Shown here: piece by piece, positions 17,174 through 25,215 of the stretch | Numbering within the stretch: position 1 is the stretch's first letter | Layout of the letters: every line of letters begins with the position of its first letter | Notes under the pieces: generated by a model | The model's database searches: none | What the model was told of the DNA's origin: nothing | The model's input: only the letters and a program-made list of their open reading frames with translations | Made by a program: the position numbers and the translations under genes | Assembly (NCBI GenBank): GCA_002412765.1 | Contig: DHVR01000012.1 | Coordinates: 1-45,821 of the forward strand | Origin: Leptolinea sp. UBA5203 | GTDB taxonomy: Bacteria; Chloroflexota; Anaerolineae; Anaerolineales; Anaerolineaceae | Reading direction: 5' to 3' | Length of the DNA stretch: 45,821 nt

Positions 17174-17713
17174 TTAGGCTGCATCCGCTGGGTTGATTGG
17201 CGCCAGTACGTAACAACTTGTCGGCACTTCCACACCGTGAGTGGTAATCCAGCGTTCCTGTGGATGAAAAACCATTCCCAAATGTTCATAAAACAATCTG
17301 GCACGCAGATTGGATTTTAACACCCATAGAAAGCAACCCTTGATATCTTCCTGTATCAATTGCTGGAAAACCGATTTCATTAAACGTCCCCCAACTCCAC
17401 GACACCAGGCGTGTGGATGAACATACAGGGTATAGATTTCCGCATAAGAAGAAGGCAACTGCATGGCTTCCCGTGAGGCGCCGTACGTGGTAAAACCAAC
17501 GAGCGCCCCCCCCTCTTCAGCCACCAGGATGCGATGTCCTGCGCCCTGGGGAGATAAACGATAGTGCCAACGTGGATAAAATTCTTCCCGATCTAATGCC
17601 TGCATGACTGCTTCAGGCATAATACCTTGATACCCCGCTTTCCAGGCTGCGTAATGCAGCTCCGCCAATGCGTCAGCTTCCTCAACTCTGGCAGGCCTGA
17701 TCGTTAATTCCAT
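17174..17713 (-). CDS. GNAT-family N-acetyltransferase
   Basis: The 179-residue product has the GNAT fold: IRPARVEEADALAELHYAAW at the N-terminus, the central strand IYTLYVHPHAW followed by CRGVGGRLM, and LFYEHLGMVFHPQE at the end. The acetyl-CoA loop is slightly unusual, since the first position of the Q/R-x-x-G-x-G/A motif is Trp. The substrate cannot be told from sequence. No ribosome site precedes ATG 17713. Instead TTTACA-17-TAGAAT ends seven bases before the ATG, so the mRNA is probably leaderless. It is read toward the zinc-ribbon protein gene, which may be transcribed with it. Confidence 0.87.
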   Translation of the reverse strand: MELTIRPARVEEADALAELHYAAWKAGYQGIMPEAVMQALDREEFYPRWHYRLSPQGAGHRILVAEEGGALVGFTTYGASREAMQLPSSYAEIYTLYVHPHAWCRGVGGRLMKSVFQQLIQEDIKGCFLWVLKSNLRARLFYEHLGMVFHPQERWITTHGVEVPTSCYVLAPINPADAA

Positions 17714-17720
17714 ATAGATT

Positions 17721-17749
17721 ATTCTATACTGATTACTCAGCCTTGTAAA
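17721..17749 (-). promoter_or_regulatory. Promoter giving a leaderless GNAT mRNA
   Basis: On the minus strand TTTACA (17749-17744), a 17-base spacer and TAGAAT (17726-17721) are followed by only seven bases before the ATG at 17713. Transcription would start at or next to the A of the start codon, and there is no Shine-Dalgarno. Confidence 0.6.
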
Positions 17750-17787
17750 TTAGAACGCCAACCTGGAAGGATCATTAGCTGAGCAAC

Positions 17788-18006
17788 TTATCCAGCTGCA
17801 ATTACTTCCTGGGCTCGCTCAATTTGATTTGGAAATAAAGTCTTGGGTACCTTGTCCGAACCAAGCGCTTCTGAGACCATATAGCGAGCACAGGTAGACG
17901 GATCCACAAAACAATATTTCTTCTTCAGTCGTTCTGCCGTGGAGGGCATATCCTGCATCACATCATTAAAAAAAGGACATTTAGCCAATGATGTACATTC
18001 ACCCAT
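17788..18006 (-). CDS. Small four-cysteine protein
   Basis: The 72-residue soluble protein has a good AAGGAG site before ATG 18006. Its four Cys are at 4, 10, 32 and 39, spaced as C-x5-C (CTSLAKCPFF) and C-x6-C (KYCFVDPSTCARYM). That arrangement could ligate zinc or a small iron-sulfur cluster. The C-terminal half is helical (PKTLFPNQIERAQEVIAA). It is divergent from uvrC with about 150 bases between starts and follows no other gene closely. I do not recognise the family. The cysteine and Pro-Ser-Thr-Cys-Ala-Arg pattern looks conserved-protein-like rather than random. Confidence 0.7.
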   Translation of the reverse strand: MGECTSLAKCPFFNDVMQDMPSTAERLKKKYCFVDPSTCARYMVSEALGSDKVPKTLFPNQIERAQEVIAAG

Positions 18007-18142
18007 TACATTCTCCTTCTATTAAGTTACTCATAATTTTAGTCACAGCGGTTTGAGGCACCATTAAGTTGATATTAATTCTCTCCATATGAATGATAAA
18101 TTTCGCTTATTCTTACTGGAATAAACAGACGATTGCCGAGTA

Positions 18143-18151
18143 TGATAAAAT
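18143..18151 (+). promoter_or_regulatory. Extended -10 promoter of uvrC
   Basis: TGATAAAAT fits the extended -10 form TGnTAnnnT. It ends eight bases before the ATG at 18160, implying a leaderless mRNA. The box lies inside a near-palindrome, ATGATAAAATTTTCTATCAT (18142-18161), that spans both the -10 and the start codon and could bind a regulator. An LexA-type site was looked for and not seen. Confidence 0.5.
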
Positions 18152-18159
18152 TTTCTATC

Positions 18160-20019
18160 ATGGACATTTCTGATCACATTAAAGGGATTCTGGATACCCT
18201 GCCGGATAAACCCGGCTGCTATATTATGAAAGACAAAGCTGACGTGATTATTTATGTCGGAAAGGCTATCAGCTTAAAAAATCGGGTACGCTCCTATTTT
18301 CACTCCAGTAATGAATTACAACCCAAAACTCGTCAATTAGTTAAAAATATCGAATCCTTGGAATGGATCGTAGTTGGTTCAGAATTGGAAGCCTTGATTC
18401 TGGAAATGACCCTGATCAAGAAGCACCGTCCAAAATACAACATCCGCTTGAAGGATGACAAGCGTTACCCCTATATTAAAGTAAACTGGAAGCAGGACTT
18501 TCCCAAAATCACCGTAACCCGGTATATGGAAGAGGACGGCTCCCGCTATTTTGGTCCCTACACCAGTGTCTGGGCTGTCCATCAGACGCTGGATGTACTG
18601 CGGCGCATCTTCCCTTATCTAACCTGTGACCGCGAGATCACCGGTTTGGATATAAAAGCCTGCCTGTACTATGACATAAAACTCTGCACCGCACCCTGCA
18701 TTGGCGCCATCAATCGCGAAGAATACCGCAGCATGATCAATGATCTGTGTACTTTCCTTGATGGGGAAACGGATTCCATTGTCTCCCATCTGACGGCTCA
18801 AATGCAGGCTGCTTCCGAAGAATTATTATTCGAAAAAGCCGCCGCCCTGCGCGACCGTATCCAGGCCATTGACCGGGTGGTGGAAAAACAAAAAGTCATC
18901 TCCACAGAAAAAATCAACTCCGATGTCATCGCCATGGCGCGTGAAAACGGCGAGGCGTGTGTCCAGATTTTCTTCATTCGCGCAGGCAAGTTAATAGGCC
19001 GGGAATATTTCATTCTCGAAGGCACGGAAGACGAGGACGAGAGCCAAATCATCAGCCAATTTATGATGCAGTTCTACACTGAAGCCGCCAGCATCCCCAA
19101 CCAGGTGCTGCTGCCCAACCACATAGAAGAAGCTCAGGTCATCTCCGAATGGCTGCGGACCAAACGCAATTGTCAAAAAGTGGAGCTAAAAGTTCCCCGC
19201 CGCGGTGAAAACGCAGCCTTGATTAAGATGGCCAGCGAAAATGCCGTGGAAACACTTAGCGCCCTGCGCACCCAATGGCAGGCGGATAAAGACAAGCAGC
19301 GTCAGGCATTATCGGAAATCACGGAAGCCCTGCACCTTTCCGAAATTCCGTATCGCATTGAATGTTATGACATCTCCAATACACAGGGAACCTCGTCGGT
19401 GGGCAGTATGGTGGTCTTCCAGCAGGGCATCCCTTACAAGAAGGACTACCGCCGGTTTAATATTAAAACCGTGGAAGGCCCGGACGATTTCGCCAGTATG
19501 GAAGAAGTCTTACGGCGCCGTTTTAAACGCTGGGAATCCTACCATGCCCAGGAAGATGTACTCAAGAAAAAAGATGAATCCTTCAGCGTCCTGCCGGATT
19601 TGATCATCGTGGATGGGGGTAAAGGTCAGCTCAGCCGGGCGGTTAGCGTGCTGGAAGAATTTAATCTGATGGATAAGGTCGCCATCACCGGCCTGGCGAA
19701 ACAACAGGAAGAACTCTTCTTGCCTGGGAAATCTCTCTCTGTTTTATTGCCCCGCAAATCTCAGGGCTTGTATCTGGTGCAGCGTATTCGCGATGAAGCC
19801 CACCGATTTGCCATCACGGCCCACCGCAACCAACGCGGAAAAGTCGGTTTGGTCTCCAGAATGGAAGCAATTCCCGGAATTGGACCATCCAGAAGGAAAA
19901 AATTGTTGGCATATTTTGGTTCCATTGATAAAATTCAATCAGCAAGTGTTGAAGAAATCGCCAAAGCAGTAAAAATGCCCACGGAACTTGCCAAGAGTCT
20001 AAAGGAGTTTTTAGAGTGA
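18160..20019 (+). CDS. uvrC: Excinuclease ABC subunit C (UvrC)
   Basis: UvrC makes both incisions around DNA lesions bound by UvrB in nucleotide excision repair. The 619-residue product is complete: GIY-YIG nuclease at the N-terminus (PGCYIMKD...IIYVGKAISLKNRVRSYF), a UVR motif that binds UvrB (LLFEKAAALRDRIQAI), the RNase H-like 3' or 5' incision domain (IECYDISNTQGTSSVGSMVVF and LIIVDGGKGQLS), and a C-terminal helix-hairpin-helix (IPGIGPSRRKKLLAYFGS). I prefer ATG 18160 because it fits the family N-terminus and a leaderless promoter; ATG 18142 and TTG 18133 are in frame but lack ribosome sites. A receiver-domain gene overlaps its stop codon. Confidence 0.96.
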   Translation: MDISDHIKGILDTLPDKPGCYIMKDKADVIIYVGKAISLKNRVRSYFHSSNELQPKTRQLVKNIESLEWIVVGSELEALILEMTLIKKHRPKYNIRLKDDKRYPYIKVNWKQDFPKITVTRYMEEDGSRYFGPYTSVWAVHQTLDVLRRIFPYLTCDREITGLDIKACLYYDIKLCTAPCIGAINREEYRSMINDLCTFLDGETDSIVSHLTAQMQAASEELLFEKAAALRDRIQAIDRVVEKQKVISTEKINSDVIAMARENGEACVQIFFIRAGKLIGREYFILEGTEDEDESQIISQFMMQFYTEAASIPNQVLLPNHIEEAQVISEWLRTKRNCQKVELKVPRRGENAALIKMASENAVETLSALRTQWQADKDKQRQALSEITEALHLSEIPYRIECYDISNTQGTSSVGSMVVFQQGIPYKKDYRRFNIKTVEGPDDFASMEEVLRRRFKRWESYHAQEDVLKKKDESFSVLPDLIIVDGGKGQLSRAVSVLEEFNLMDKVAITGLAKQQEELFLPGKSLSVLLPRKSQGLYLVQRIRDEAHRFAITAHRNQRGKVGLVSRMEAIPGIGPSRRKKLLAYFGSIDKIQSASVEEIAKAVKMPTELAKSLKEFLE

Positions 20020-20432
20020 GCGCAGTAAATAAGTCTGCCTGGGTTGTTGATGACGACGAGGATCACATACAACCCCTGCAGATCATGTTAAAAGACCTCG
20101 GCTACGATTGCAAAATCTATGCCTCCTCGACTGAAATCAAGGACGATATCACCAACGGCTTCACCCCCGATCTGTTGCTGATTGATGTCCACCTCCCCGA
20201 CAATAACGCACTGGATTTAATTTCATTCATCCGCGATAACGAATTGCTGGATGATCCTCCTATCATTGTTCTCGATGATGATTTCTCCGAAGAGTCGGAA
20301 TACGCCATCCAAATTGGTGCAGATGATGAGTTAACCTTTCCAATGATCATTCAGGAACTAGAAACAGCCATTGCCAACGCTAATGAGCGCAGAAACCTGG
20401 AAGAAATCATCGAGGACGAAGAAGAATTCTAA
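20016..20432 (+). CDS. Stand-alone degenerate (pseudo) receiver-domain protein
   Basis: The 138-residue product is a single CheY-like receiver without output domain. It starts with GTG at 20016, overlapping the uvrC stop (GTGA), and has GGAG upstream, so translation is coupled to uvrC. The acidic pocket (D12, D13) and the phosphoacceptor Asp57 (LLLID-VHLP) are kept. The switch Thr/Ser is replaced by Asp87 (IIVLDDD), and the invariant Lys before the last loop Pro is Phe108 (LTFP), as read directly from the codon ttt. Such a protein may not be phosphorylated normally and may signal by binding alone. The C-terminus is very acidic (EEIIEDEEEF). No histidine kinase adjoins it. Confidence 0.82.
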   Translation: MSAVNKSAWVVDDDEDHIQPLQIMLKDLGYDCKIYASSTEIKDDITNGFTPDLLLIDVHLPDNNALDLISFIRDNELLDDPPIIVLDDDFSEESEYAIQIGADDELTFPMIIQELETAIANANERRNLEEIIEDEEEF

Positions 20433-20537
20433 CCGTATCTCCTGAACATAACATATGAACTCCAGTATAGGATTTTATTCAGGGCTATCATTTATCCTTG
20501 GGTTTCGTTTGACCTTCTGTTCCACAATAATTTACCA

Positions 20538-20566
20538 TTGATTAAGTAGAACATTTGTTTTATAAT
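20538..20566 (+). promoter_or_regulatory. SigA-type promoter of the 20600-21430 gene
   Basis: TTGATT (20538-20543), a 17-base spacer and a perfect TATAAT (20561-20566) predict a start near 20573. That is 27 bases before the ATG and leaves the AGGAG ribosome site in the leader. Confidence 0.75.
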
Positions 20567-20599
20567 GGGTATATCTTCAATTTCTTTAGGAGCGTATCC

Positions 20600-21430
20600 A
20601 TGCCTCTTTCCCTGACTAGAACTAAAATGAAAACCATCAAAGGCTTTATTTTCCAAAACGGACGTTTATTGGAAAGGAAATTCTATCAATTCTTCTTTGA
20701 AGATAGCTCCCCTGAATCCTGCCTGAACGCACTGCGCGCTTACCAAAATGCCGATGGCGGATTTGGCAATGGCTTGGAACCGGATTTACTCACCCCGGAA
20801 AGTAGCCCCATCGCCATGGAAACCGCATTTTTCTACCTGGATATGCTCGGTCAACCGGATGCAGACATGATACAAAAAAGCCTCATCTGGCTGGAATCCC
20901 AACTTAAGTCCGACGGCACCCTGCCTCATCCACCGAAAACCCTGAATGAGTATCCCCATCAACCCTGGTGGAGTAACCCGGATACCCATCGCATTCTTTC
21001 CATCGTTTCTTATTTAAAAAAATGGAAGGTGGACTCTCAGACATTATATGCAGGCGTAAAAAAACATTTTGATCTGTGTGCTGTCCCCCAGCCGTTAGAA
21101 TTTTATGATTATCCATATTACCTATATCTTAAATTTTTTCCCCGCACAGAAATCAAAGATATTCTTTGGAAACAGGTCAATGTCATGCTGCCCGATCTGA
21201 TAGCAAGACACCAAAACCATTACCCGCTTATCGGAAGGCACTGGTACCTGGCCATGGATAATTTCAGCAAGGCGGAACAGCAGCAGCAAGTGCAGTTATG
21301 GATTGAGGGTTTGCAGGACGACGGCGGTCTGGATATCGTCTACCGCGATCTGCCCTGGTGGCGTCCCCTGTGGACTCTGGATGGCCTGATGGTGATAAAA
21401 AAGCATGGTTTATTGGAAATTCCAAAATAG
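20600..21430 (+). CDS. Prenyltransferase/squalene-cyclase-like alpha/alpha-toroid protein
   Basis: The 276-residue protein is read as an alpha/alpha-toroid of the squalene-cyclase and prenyltransferase superfamily. It has the QW-type repeat motif ALRAYQNADGGFGNGLEPDL and a second partial repeat near the end (WIEGLQDDGGLDIVYRDLPWW). The DxDD cyclase motif is absent and it is much shorter than the roughly 600-residue cyclases, so it is probably not a terpene cyclase; similar short proteins are annotated only as 'terpene cyclase/prenyltransferase repeat'. ATG 20600 follows AGGAG, and the frame's earlier Met (20555) lies upstream of the promoter's -10 box. It stands alone with its own promoter. 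The function is unknown. Confidence 0.78.
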   Translation: MPLSLTRTKMKTIKGFIFQNGRLLERKFYQFFFEDSSPESCLNALRAYQNADGGFGNGLEPDLLTPESSPIAMETAFFYLDMLGQPDADMIQKSLIWLESQLKSDGTLPHPPKTLNEYPHQPWWSNPDTHRILSIVSYLKKWKVDSQTLYAGVKKHFDLCAVPQPLEFYDYPYYLYLKFFPRTEIKDILWKQVNVMLPDLIARHQNHYPLIGRHWYLAMDNFSKAEQQQQVQLWIEGLQDDGGLDIVYRDLPWWRPLWTLDGLMVIKKHGLLEIPK

Positions 21431-21567
21431 ACCTGTAGGTGCACCTCTGCTGCTAAATGTCCCACTAGGGAGAGTTTGTCGAAGGCTGGTGCCTGAGCTT
21501 GTCGAAGGCTGGTGTCTATGTCCGTATTGGAAGAAATATTATCGAAGGCCATCCCCAATAGTTAGCC

Positions 21568-21706
21568 GTAGGGCGATGGTTTGTGCCCGATAGGGTACGA
21601 TAGACCTTGCCGAATGTTGGTCAATCAACCAAATAAATTCTTGAATCCCATCCTGCGCCAAAAGCGGCGGGGACACGTGCCCAATAGGGTAAAAACCCCG
21701 CATCTA
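21568..21706. repeat. GC-rich palindromic element, copy 1 (139 bases)
   Basis: It starts GTAGGGCGATGG and ends with the imperfect inverse ACCCCGCATCTAC. Internal segments TGCCGAATGTTGG, TCAACCA-ATAA and TGCGCCAAAAGC are shared in order with copy 2 at 21791-21890, so the two are related non-coding repeats. Confidence 0.55.
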
Positions 21707-21790
21707 CAAGAAAATCTCTCACGATGCCTTTGTCCCCATTAAAGGAGCGCTAATCGAAAGCCATCCGCAGGAGTCTCAACATGGTTAACT

Positions 21791-21890
21791 GTAGGGCGGC
21801 GGTTGCTAGACCCCGCCGAATGTCGGATGATCAACCAGATAATTTTTAATTCTCCCATGCGCCAAAAGCTATGGGAGAACCCCGCCCCTC
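21791..21890. repeat. GC-rich palindromic element, copy 2 (100 bases)
   Basis: It begins GTAGGGCGGCGG and ends ACCCCGCCCCTC, which together form inverted termini. It shares the internal blocks CCGAATGT-GG, ATCAACCAGATAA and ATGCGCCAAAAGC with the neighbouring copy. It holds no frame and is probably a mobile non-autonomous or REP-like element. Confidence 0.55.
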
Positions 21891-22160
21891 TTCTGAATTA
21901 AAATGTGTTGTATTGCACTTCAAACCACGTTGAATGGACTTTTTAATGGACGAAATCACAGGTTGATGATTTGCTTCCTTGCTTCGACCCCAACAATCTC
22001 AACAATTCAAAATCAATAGTACCCGTTGATCCGCCTCGAAAATCAGATGATCCTAGGCAGTTTCACCTAACCTAAAATATACCCCGGATTTACCGGGGTG
22101 ATCCTTAAGAATTAATTGTTGCACGGAAATAAGTTCGCTCGTTAACCCCCAACCTTCTCG

Positions 22161-24062
22161 TTATCCGCATCCCAATAAATTAAACCACCACAGGATACCC
22201 AACGCATTACTGAGTAAGCTTAATCCCAGAAGCGCCTTAAACACCCAGGCCATCTTCTTACCGACCCCAACAGCGATCACCAGCAGAACGGGCACGATGA
22301 AATCCATCAAGTAGCGGTACCCCAACTGCCAGGCGCCGTTATTATGATAAAGCAAAAGCAGCCCCATACTGAGTAAAATGGATACCCCGGCTCCCAGCAT
22401 CCACCAATTCTTCTGCCAGCGGCGCAGCACATAGATCAACGCCGGTGTCATCACCAATAAGTTGTAGCCGTCACGCGAAGCATGAATAACGATACAGTCA
22501 TCCAGACACTGCAGGGTTGGGTGATTCAGAAACATCATCGCGAAATTACTGGGAATAAAGTGGGGGTTAAACATGCCGTAGGTTTTAACGGAGTTCATGA
22601 TCCATTCCGCGCTGTTGATACTGACATACCCAAAATCCATAAAATTGCCAAAGCGCAGGTAGTTATAGAACAACAAGCCCGCAACTGCCAAAACCACAGG
22701 GATGGCCGATTGTACAGCCCAACTCACCATTTCTTTCCAACGAATGCGGCCTTCTGACTGGTTTTCATAAAATAAAGCAATGCCCAGTAAAAATGGCCAC
22801 AAGGCAAAGACATTCGGCCGCGCCAGAATAGCCAGCCCAAGGGCAGCGCCAGCCAGCCAGGGAGATTTCTTTCTCACCACCCAATAGGCAGCCAGTGCAG
22901 TAAACAATACGGTGAATGTCTGGCTGAGAAACCACATCCGCGCCATGACGGCGAGCCACCAGAAGCAGGTGCCAAAAGCAAACAGTGCCGTCAGCCATAA
23001 ATTTTCACGTTTTTGGGTCGGAATCAACCCCTGTTGGGAGGCACTCTGTAAGAGCCAGAAGATCAAAACAACGGTCAAGCTGGCACAAATAATCGAAAAA
23101 GTGACCATGTTGATATGTTCAACCCCAAGGACAGCTGCAATCGGCATCAGGATCAAGGCCGGCAGGGGAGGATTGGGCACATACCAGTGATTGTTAAAGA
23201 AAGTCAAATCATGGTTGCTGGCTGGATTGAGCAGATACAATCGTCCCTGGTTAAAGGCATCCGCCAATTCATGCCAGTAGGTTTTGGAAGGCGTGTTGTA
23301 CCAGTTCACCCATTGGGCGGTTTGCCGATAGAGGGTGTACGTTACGGCGAAAATTGCCAGGGATAAGAAAAAAGATGAAATCCTGGCGTACCAGGATTGT
23401 GCACGGCAGTACTGATACAGCAAAGCCCAAACCAGAAAAACAACAGCCGGGAAAAAGATATAATCTTCCATGCCGCGGAATTGAGTCAACCACATCCATT
23501 GGGCATACAGTTTAATGCCCAGTAAATATACCCCGCTGGCCAGAGCGAAGAGCAAAGACAAAAAGACAGGCTGGATAACATATTGAAATGCTGCCTTTAA
23601 ATTTAAATGAAACAAGATTAACAGTTCGATAAGAATCAGTTCAATACAAATCAATAAAACACCAAATCGCTGCGTCAGGCTCTTCAGTATGACCGCTTCA
23701 TTGGCTGCCTGGGAGAGGCTTAAGATTTGCAAAGTCAGGATGCCAAGCAGCAGTACCAAACCAGGTGCGATGATCAGAAAGGTTCGCACCGGGGAACTAA
23801 AAAATCGATTGACCATTCCTGCCAGGCGCTGCCAGATTTTGGTTTGAGTCTGACTATTTACTGCTGCAAACAGAAACATCATCATAGAGCCGAAAAGCAG
23901 CGCTGCAACCAGCAGGACCTGCTTGGAATACCCAAACAGAAAAGCAGAGGCCGCTTCGGACGGATAACGCAAGGTGAAAAGGGCTGCCGTCAGACTTTCA
24001 AGAGCCATCAGGCTCCATAATATTAAATTAAGTTTTTTTCCCTGGGACTTCATCGGATTCAT
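22161..24062 (-). CDS. Polytopic membrane protein, probable GT-C glycosyltransferase
   Basis: The 633-residue protein has about 14-16 hydrophobic segments and large loops. Its central part resembles dolichyl-phosphate-mannose-type transferases: the loop FNQGRLYLL-PASNHDLTFFNNHWYVPNPPLPALIL carries the N-H-W-Y-x-P-x-P-P pattern seen in many bacterial GT-C proteins. The segment LGLAILARPNVFALWPF is also typical. The last loop includes a Cys-containing stretch (HPTLQCLDDCIVIH). It is probably an envelope or protein glycosyltransferase; substrate and donor are unknown. It is not a close paralogue of the pair at 1316-5474. A TGTTATAAT promoter lies upstream, and the ATG at 24062 has AAGGG at a long distance. 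Confidence 0.82.
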   Translation of the reverse strand: MNPMKSQGKKLNLILWSLMALESLTAALFTLRYPSEAASAFLFGYSKQVLLVAALLFGSMMMFLFAAVNSQTQTKIWQRLAGMVNRFFSSPVRTFLIIAPGLVLLLGILTLQILSLSQAANEAVILKSLTQRFGVLLICIELILIELLILFHLNLKAAFQYVIQPVFLSLLFALASGVYLLGIKLYAQWMWLTQFRGMEDYIFFPAVVFLVWALLYQYCRAQSWYARISSFFLSLAIFAVTYTLYRQTAQWVNWYNTPSKTYWHELADAFNQGRLYLLNPASNHDLTFFNNHWYVPNPPLPALILMPIAAVLGVEHINMVTFSIICASLTVVLIFWLLQSASQQGLIPTQKRENLWLTALFAFGTCFWWLAVMARMWFLSQTFTVLFTALAAYWVVRKKSPWLAGAALGLAILARPNVFALWPFLLGIALFYENQSEGRIRWKEMVSWAVQSAIPVVLAVAGLLFYNYLRFGNFMDFGYVSINSAEWIMNSVKTYGMFNPHFIPSNFAMMFLNHPTLQCLDDCIVIHASRDGYNLLVMTPALIYVLRRWQKNWWMLGAGVSILLSMGLLLLYHNNGAWQLGYRYLMDFIVPVLLVIAVGVGKKMAWVFKALLGLSLLSNALGILWWFNLLGCG

Positions 24063-24134
24063 GGGATCTGCCCTTGTATTCTTGGGTCATCAGACAACCT
24101 GCCGCAAAAGAATTGGCTGTCAGGATGCGCAATC

Positions 24135-24143
24135 ATTATAACA
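24135..24143 (-). promoter_or_regulatory. Extended -10 promoter of the 22161-24062 gene
   Basis: The minus strand reads TGTTATAAT, an extended -10 with a consensus TATAAT. The start would be near 24128, leaving a leader of about 65 bases. The -35 region is poor. Confidence 0.55.
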
Positions 24144-24254
24144 TGAGCAGGCAGCAGCAATATTGCGTCCGAATGGCTTCTAATATAAGACCTTGCTATA
24201 ACCTTGCGCTTGTTATGTGAGCAATACCAGGCGTAGAAATCCATCGGATGATTG

Positions 24255-24263
24255 TGCTAAAAT
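24255..24263 (+). promoter_or_regulatory. Extended -10 promoter of the DinB-like gene
   Basis: TGCTAAAAT has the same sequence as the murI -10 element. The start would be near 24270, about 25 bases before the ATG and just before the AAGGA ribosome site. Confidence 0.55.
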
Positions 24264-24294
24264 GAAATGATCCCAATCAAAAAGGAAAAACAAA

Positions 24295-24738
24295 ATGGAA
24301 TCGATTGCTGAAACCATCCGCGAAATTGTATCTGAAACAAAAGACCAGCTATTGGCGATTTCCTCCGAACATGCCCGCCAAAAACCTGCAGCGGACGCGT
24401 GGTCCAAGCAGGAAATTCTGGGCCATTTAGTCGATTCGGCGGTTAACAACCACCAGCGCGTGGTCCGTACGGCGATGAACATGGGCGGCGATTTTCCACC
24501 TTACCAACAGGAACAATGGGTGCTCATTCAGGCTTATAACAAACGCGACTGGTTTACCATGATTGATTTATGGGTGCAGGTCAACCTGCATCTATGCAGC
24601 GTCATTGAAACCCTGTCCGATGTAGCCCTTGGCAATCTATGCAATGTCGGCAAAGACCATCCAGTCCCCCTCCGATGGGTGATCAACGATTATCTGCGCC
24701 ATTTAAAAATGCATCTGGAAGATATTCTGAAGGCATAA
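24295..24738 (+). CDS. DinB/YfiT-like metal-binding four-helix protein
   Basis: The 147-residue product is all-helical and fits the DinB_2 family. The putative metal ligands are His44 and His53 in GHLVDSAVNNHQRV and a C-terminal pair in LRHLKMHLEDIL. Members of this superfamily act as thiol-dependent transferases (for example bacillithiol or mycothiol S-transferases) or have no known role; the substrate here is unknown. AAGGA precedes ATG 24295. The gene is divergent from the GT-C-like gene and monocistronic. Confidence 0.85.
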   Translation: MESIAETIREIVSETKDQLLAISSEHARQKPAADAWSKQEILGHLVDSAVNNHQRVVRTAMNMGGDFPPYQQEQWVLIQAYNKRDWFTMIDLWVQVNLHLCSVIETLSDVALGNLCNVGKDHPVPLRWVINDYLRHLKMHLEDILKA

Positions 24739-25215
24739 TTTATAAAGACACACAAACAAAAATTCGAATAATGGCAGGGCGCATCGTAATATACCCTGCA
24801 TTGTTTTCAGTGATGTTTGTCATCCAGTGAATCAACCAACCCAGAGGAGAAAGACCATCACCCGGATAGAGCTTTTTCAAGAACATCTGACTGAAGAGAT
24901 TTTGGCGTTAATCCGAAGTAGGGTGCTGTTGGGCGTTTTGAAAAGACAGTTTGGTTTATCAACCAAAAGCCAAACGCACCAATTGCCGGAATTAAGGGTA
25001 TCGATATCCATCTTCTGCCCACGAATACCCAATAATAATCCGTCAAATATCTAAGGGTTTAGGTTCCGCTCAATACGTTTTTAATGCATAGTTGCTCGCC
25101 GGGATACTAAAACCCCTCCAAATTTTCCTACTTGCTACCTGAACCTCTTCATGGTATACTTTCGTTTCACGTTTGAAGAATTACAAAAACGTATCCTTGT
25201 AGAAGGTTTGGAAAG
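24739..25215. other. 477-base gap upstream of rplS
   Basis: No gene is supported. A 75-codon frame from 24827 has no ribosome site, a composition unlike the neighbours and no family resemblance. The useful content is the rplS promoter at 25132-25160. No clear terminator for the DinB-like gene is seen. Confidence 0.5.
25132..25160 (+). promoter_or_regulatory. SigA-type promoter of rplS
   Basis: TTGCTA (25132-25137), a 17-base spacer and TATACT (25155-25160) predict a start near 25167. That leaves about 49 bases of leader before the ATG, long enough for autogenous control, but no L19-binding structure is obvious. Confidence 0.8.

Larger units (their letters stand above)
21431..22160. other. 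730-base gap with decayed repeats
   Basis: No gene is supported here. From 21474 to 21514 two 18-base direct copies of G(T/C)TTGTCGAAGGCTGGTG repeat with a period of 23 bases. Two GC-rich palindromic elements follow (21568-21706 and 21791-21890, listed separately). Between them, and from 21891 to 22160, I see no frame, RNA or clear regulatory site. The stretch near 22081-22101 (ACCCCGGATTTACCGGGGT) is a compact inverted repeat, CCCCGG-ATTTA-CCGGGG, that may be the terminator of the leftward gene whose stop is at 22161, though the T-run after it is weak. Confidence 0.5.

Noticed and set aside
18133..18159. Longer uvrC start at TTG 18133 or ATG 18142
   Set aside because: No ribosome site at either, and the extended -10 box overlaps them; ATG 18160 matches the family N-terminus. 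ATG 18142 remains possible.
21431..22160. Pseudogene in the gap after the toroid gene
   Set aside because: The similarity inside the gap is between non-coding repeats; no frame fragments match a protein I recognise.
24827..25054. 75-codon frame in the gap before rplS
   Set aside because: No ribosome site, composition unlike the neighbours, no recognisable motif, and an equally long frame exists on the opposite strand.
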